A stretch of DNA of 64,000 bases, from positions 17,662 through 81,661 of the forward strand of contig JAHBXW010000025.1 of the NCBI GenBank assembly GCA_019636235.1, written 5' to 3'. A program made the position numbers and the translations under genes. This document shows positions 61,417-64,000 of the stretch, one piece after another. Below the pieces are notes generated by a model. The model was not told the origin of the DNA. It made no database searches and saw only the letters and a program-made list of their open reading frames with translations. Source of the stretch: Planctomyces sp. (GTDB taxonomy: Bacteria; Planctomycetota; Planctomycetia; Planctomycetales; Planctomycetaceae). The first letter of the stretch is position 1; every line of letters starts with the position of its first letter.

Positions 61417-62871
61417 ATGTGCAGAGTTTCCACGCTGTCGATCGCGTTCGCATTGGGCTGGGGCCTGTCGGCCGGCGATGCGTCGGGCTCGGACTGGCCG
61501 AGGTTTCGTGGTCCGAACGGGACGGGCATTTCGACGGACGCCGGACTTCCAGGCGAGGCCGGTCCCGAGCGAAATGTGCTCTGGAAGCTGCCGGTCGGCG
61601 CCGGCGCGTCATCCCCCGTCATCGACTCGGGTCGTCTGTTTCTGACGTCCTTTGAAGGGCAGGACCGCCGGCTGCAGGCGTTCGAGGCCGCCACGGGCGA
61701 ACTTCAGTGGACGCTGACGCTGCCCTCGTTGCGGCCCATGCGGTTCACGCCGCCGGGAGGTCCAGCGACTCCCACGCCGGTCGTCGACGGCGGCCGCGTG
61801 TTCGCATTCTTCCCGGACGCCGGGCTGCTGGCGGCGACGACCGACGGCGAGGAACTGTGGCGGGTCGACATCGGGCCGACGGCCAGTCTGCATGGCCTGG
61901 CAAGTTCGCTGGTCGTCGCGGACGACCGGGTGATTCTCGTCGCCGACCAGTTGAAAGATTCGTTCATTGCCGCGTACGACGTGCGGACGGGGGACGAGGC
62001 CTGGCGGCGGGAGCGGTTCAACGGCATGACGGGGGGCTTCTCGACGCCGGTGCTGCATCAGCCGGCCGAGGGTCCGCTGCAGGTCGTGGTGTTCGGTCCG
62101 GTGGAGCTGGTGGCGTACGCGGCGTCGACCGGGGACCGGTTGTGGTGGGCGACGGGCCTGGGGACGGCGCCGGTGGGCGTGCCGATTCTCCTGCCGGACC
62201 GGGTGATCGTCTCCGAGCCGGTGTTCGAGCCGCTGCCGTTCGCAGTCGTCGCCGGACTCGACGCCGACCGGGACGGGGAAATCACCCCCGAGGAGCACGG
62301 GCGCGATCCGTCGATGAGCCTGTTCGTCGCGAAGATCGAAAAGGAGCACGGCGACGGAGACGGCACGCTGACCCAGGCGGAATGGACGAAGTCGCAGGAG
62401 GCGATTCGCGGGAAGGGGGGACTGACGGCGTTCGCCCTGGGAGGGGCCGAGGACATTGGCGAATCGGGCCGGCAATGGACCTATCGCCGGCAGGTGCCGT
62501 ACATCCCCAGCACGCTGGCGTATGCGGATGTGCTGTACATGGTCCAGGACGGCGGCCTGGTGACGACGTTCGATCCGGCGACGGGCGAGCTGCTGAAGCG
62601 GGGCCGGTTGAAGGAGGGGGGCGGCCAGTTCTGGGCGTCTCCGGTGGCGGGAGACGGGAAGGTGTACGTGATCAATACGGAGGGCCGGCTGACGATTCTG
62701 CAGGCGGGCGGGGAGTGGGGCGAGCTGTCGACGGCCGATCTGGGTGAGCAGGCGCTGGCGACGCCGGCGATCGCCGATGGGCGGCTGTACGTCCGGACGG
62801 ACCGGACGTTGTGGTGTTTTTCGCAGGGCGCGGGGGAGGGCGCGATCCCGGGGGATTCCTCGTCCAGCTGA
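61417..62871 (+). CDS. PQQ-type beta-propeller protein with EF-hand-like loops
   Basis: 484 residues. Signal peptide about 1-24, then PQQ-repeat blades: SDWPRFRGPNGTGI (the common planctomycete opening), GRLFLTSFEGQDRRLQAFEAATGELQW, ELLAYAAS-type and YMVQDGGLVTTFDPATGELL. Between blades, at 282-293, an EF-hand loop DADRDGEITPEE has Asp/Asp/Asp/Glu at positions 1, 3, 5 and 12; a second, DGDGTLTQAE, is degenerate. The propeller resembles BamB/PQQ-dehydrogenase folds without catalytic residues, so ligand binding rather than catalysis is likely; calcium binding is inferred. Confidence 0.88.
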   Translation: MCRVSTLSIAFALGWGLSAGDASGSDWPRFRGPNGTGISTDAGLPGEAGPERNVLWKLPVGAGASSPVIDSGRLFLTSFEGQDRRLQAFEAATGELQWTLTLPSLRPMRFTPPGGPATPTPVVDGGRVFAFFPDAGLLAATTDGEELWRVDIGPTASLHGLASSLVVADDRVILVADQLKDSFIAAYDVRTGDEAWRRERFNGMTGGFSTPVLHQPAEGPLQVVVFGPVELVAYAASTGDRLWWATGLGTAPVGVPILLPDRVIVSEPVFEPLPFAVVAGLDADRDGEITPEEHGRDPSMSLFVAKIEKEHGDGDGTLTQAEWTKSQEAIRGKGGLTAFALGGAEDIGESGRQWTYRRQVPYIPSTLAYADVLYMVQDGGLVTTFDPATGELLKRGRLKEGGGQFWASPVAGDGKVYVINTEGRLTILQAGGEWGELSTADLGEQALATPAIADGRLYVRTDRTLWCFSQGAGEGAIPGDSSSS

Positions 62872-62882
62872 GTCAGGCAGGC

Positions 62883-63395
62883 TCAACGGGGCGACGATTG
62901 CGGGGGCTGGCGTGCGGCGTCATTTTCGGTACTGGTCTGAACGCGAACTGTCGCCTCGCCGACAATGTTCCCATGGATATTGACGCGGAGCATGTAGATG
63001 CCCGGCTTGGCGGGCGCTTTCAATACGGCTTCAAACCCGGATCGATTGCGAGTTTCCCCCGGCTCAGCCTTGCCTGGCAGAACCACCAATAGCGCACTGT
63101 CGTGCGTCAGGAACTCAAGGCCTTCGATTGAATCAAGATAGACGATTCCGGAGTTCTCGAAATGGCCGTCTCCAATCACAGTGCCACGGACGGTGAACGA
63201 GACGCCGGGGAGAACAGATTCCGATGGGGAGTCGTCATCTGCGAATTGAAACGTCTGAAATCCGACGGCTTCAATTGCAGCATCTGGAACGAGCGGAGCG
63301 GATTGGCGGCAGGCGGCGACCATGAGGCAGATGGCCGCTGCAATCAGCCACGTGCGCCGGAGCGGCCGTTGGACTCGTCCGCGTTGACTTGGCAT
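62883..63395 (-). CDS. Putative lipoprotein of unknown function
   Basis: 170 residues. A basic N region (RGRVQRPLRRTW) precedes a hydrophobic core and LMVAAC, an acceptable lipobox with C29 as the lipidated residue. The mature domain is strand-rich (VSFTVRGTVIGDGHFENSGIVYLD...ALLVVLPGKAEPG...YMLRVNIHGNIVGEATVRV), like an immunoglobulin-type fold. No family recognised. Its stop lies 11 bases from the converging propeller gene stop. Confidence 0.72.
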   Translation of the reverse strand: MPSQRGRVQRPLRRTWLIAAAICLMVAACRQSAPLVPDAAIEAVGFQTFQFADDDSPSESVLPGVSFTVRGTVIGDGHFENSGIVYLDSIEGLEFLTHDSALLVVLPGKAEPGETRNRSGFEAVLKAPAKPGIYMLRVNIHGNIVGEATVRVQTSTENDAARQPPQSSPR

Positions 63396-63554
63396 GACTG
63401 GAGGTTCTCGGAGAATGCCGATCTGGTTGCCGGCTCGATGAATTCCGCGAACCCTTCACCGTCTGGACCAACACGAGACGAATGACGAGTTCGCGACTCA
63501 TCGTCCTGCAATCAATCATTAGATCCGCCCGCTGAGGCGAGCGCGTGTTGCAGT

Positions 63555-63947
63555 TCACGAACAACTGGAGTCCCAGATCCGGATCTTTTGCGCCGCCTTT
63601 GCAGTGCCATCCCGCCGGATGACATAAAATGCATTGCCCTGGTCCACCTGATTTCCCCAAGCACACGACCACGGAGTTCCATTCGGGGCGGGCACCGTGC
63701 AACCCCAGTAGGCATGTGCCCCCACCACTCCTGACTCGCTGTTCTCTGTAACCCCGTCGATCTCAATCGATGCAACGAAAGTGACGCCGTGCCCGGCATC
63801 GCTCGTCCCGGAGCCTGCAATATTCGCAGTGGTCGAATACTGTTGCAGGCTTCCAGGATGTCCAATGGTCCGGATTTCCGCTGATGCGACAGCAGCGATG
63901 CATGTCACGCAGGCGACCCCGAGCAATCTTCGCAGGCATTCGTTCAT
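63555..63947 (-). CDS. Small secreted protein of unknown function
   Basis: 130 residues from ATG 63947 (MNECLRRLLG); ATG 63965 adds six residues. Signal peptide about 1-23 (LGVACVTCIAAVASAE). The mature domain has four cysteines in the C-terminal half (WGC, WSC, and the last SSC), probably disulfide-bonded, and ends in RIWDSSCS. Strand-rich and Gly/Ser-rich; I do not recognise it. Base composition is lower in GC than the average of the window. Confidence 0.65.
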   Translation of the reverse strand: MNECLRRLLGVACVTCIAAVASAEIRTIGHPGSLQQYSTTANIAGSGTSDAGHGVTFVASIEIDGVTENSESGVVGAHAYWGCTVPAPNGTPWSCAWGNQVDQGNAFYVIRRDGTAKAAQKIRIWDSSCS

Positions 63948-64000
63948 CGCAGCTCCCCAGTTCAAGGAAATGAAACAGCCTCGCGCCCGTTTCTAGTGCC

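Noticed and set aside
61005..61612. Minus-strand frame with a signal-like hydrophobic stretch upstream of the 59894-60916 gene
   Set aside because: A stop separates it from the downstream gene, composition before the hydrophobic part is not protein-like and most of it is antisense to the propeller gene start; a broken N terminus cannot be shown.
1..64000. tRNA, rRNA, tmRNA, insertion sequence or phage genes
   Set aside because: I looked for T-loop/acceptor patterns in the gaps and for transposase, integrase and phage structural motifs in the frames and saw none.

Overview
The window is high-GC bacterial chromosome and almost certainly comes from a planctomycete (Planctomycetota). The lineage markers are a PSCyt1/DUF1549/DUF1553 protein followed directly by a DUF1501 protein (35891-40436), two Gfo/Idh/MocA oxidoreductases of which one carries a Tat signal, a DUF1570 secreted protein, an EF-G-like second translation factor, several ECF sigma factors, a BatA/VWA membrane protein and many secreted proteins of unknown role. 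A KdsA gene, periplasmic-type c-heme motifs and HtrA fit a Gram-negative-style envelope. I see no rRNA, tRNA, CRISPR array, insertion sequence, prophage or replication origin.

Layout. 1-3063: end of an unknown gene, an ECF sigma factor in an apparent operon with a zinc-protease-like DUF1570 protein, and a leucine-rich-repeat protein. 3289-10128: a Tat-exported unknown, ftsY with a small partner, a large transglutaminase-like/TPR-like secreted protein, a ParE-like type IIA topoisomerase subunit, and csrA with recognisable promoter and terminator. 10499-13299: a zinc-ribbon membrane protein with tandem 72-bp repeats, then an ECF sigma factor overlapping its anti-sigma factor. 13385-23071: glycerol facilitator, then a surface-polysaccharide region (rmlA, an oxidoreductase, DegT-type aminotransferase, membrane-bound nucleotide-sugar dehydratase, polytopic membrane protein, HAD phosphatase). 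The aminotransferase and dehydratase suggest synthesis of an amino-deoxy sugar for the cell surface. 23085-35695: DUF4832-type secreted protein, CEMIP-like beta-helix protein, EF-G2, SH3 protein, HtrA, trpE, CPBP protease, trmB and a CAP-domain protein.

35891-41872 is a run of three secreted proteins (PSCyt1/DUF1549/DUF1553; DUF1501; thioredoxin-CxxCH-PDZ-PDZ). 41942-47911 is mostly metabolic: thiL, a cysQ-type phosphatase, nadC, an HD phosphohydrolase and kdsA. Between cysQ and nadC lies a 23-residue lysine/alanine-rich micropeptide gene (44382-44453) with a strong ribosome binding site and its own terminator. 47912-48621 is non-coding and repeat-like. 48622-58360 holds a Tat-exported oxidoreductase, a signalling group (STAS protein, two histidine kinases, a response regulator), a 30-cysteine secreted protein, a fasciclin protein and BatA. 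58407-59812 is a less GC-rich module: a DUF6869 protein divergent from a MarR regulator and DUF1398 pair, with a near-consensus promoter overlapped by a perfect 14-bp palindrome. The window closes with an unknown membrane-anchored protein, a PQQ-type propeller with EF-hand-like loops, a lipoprotein and a small secreted protein.

The most interesting items are the micropeptide gene, the anti-sigma factor that pairs a cytoplasmic zinc motif with a C-terminal CxxCH motif, the MarR operator/promoter, the CEMIP-like protein and the thioredoxin-heme-PDZ fusion. Family assignments come from motifs I could read in translations; none was checked by database search.
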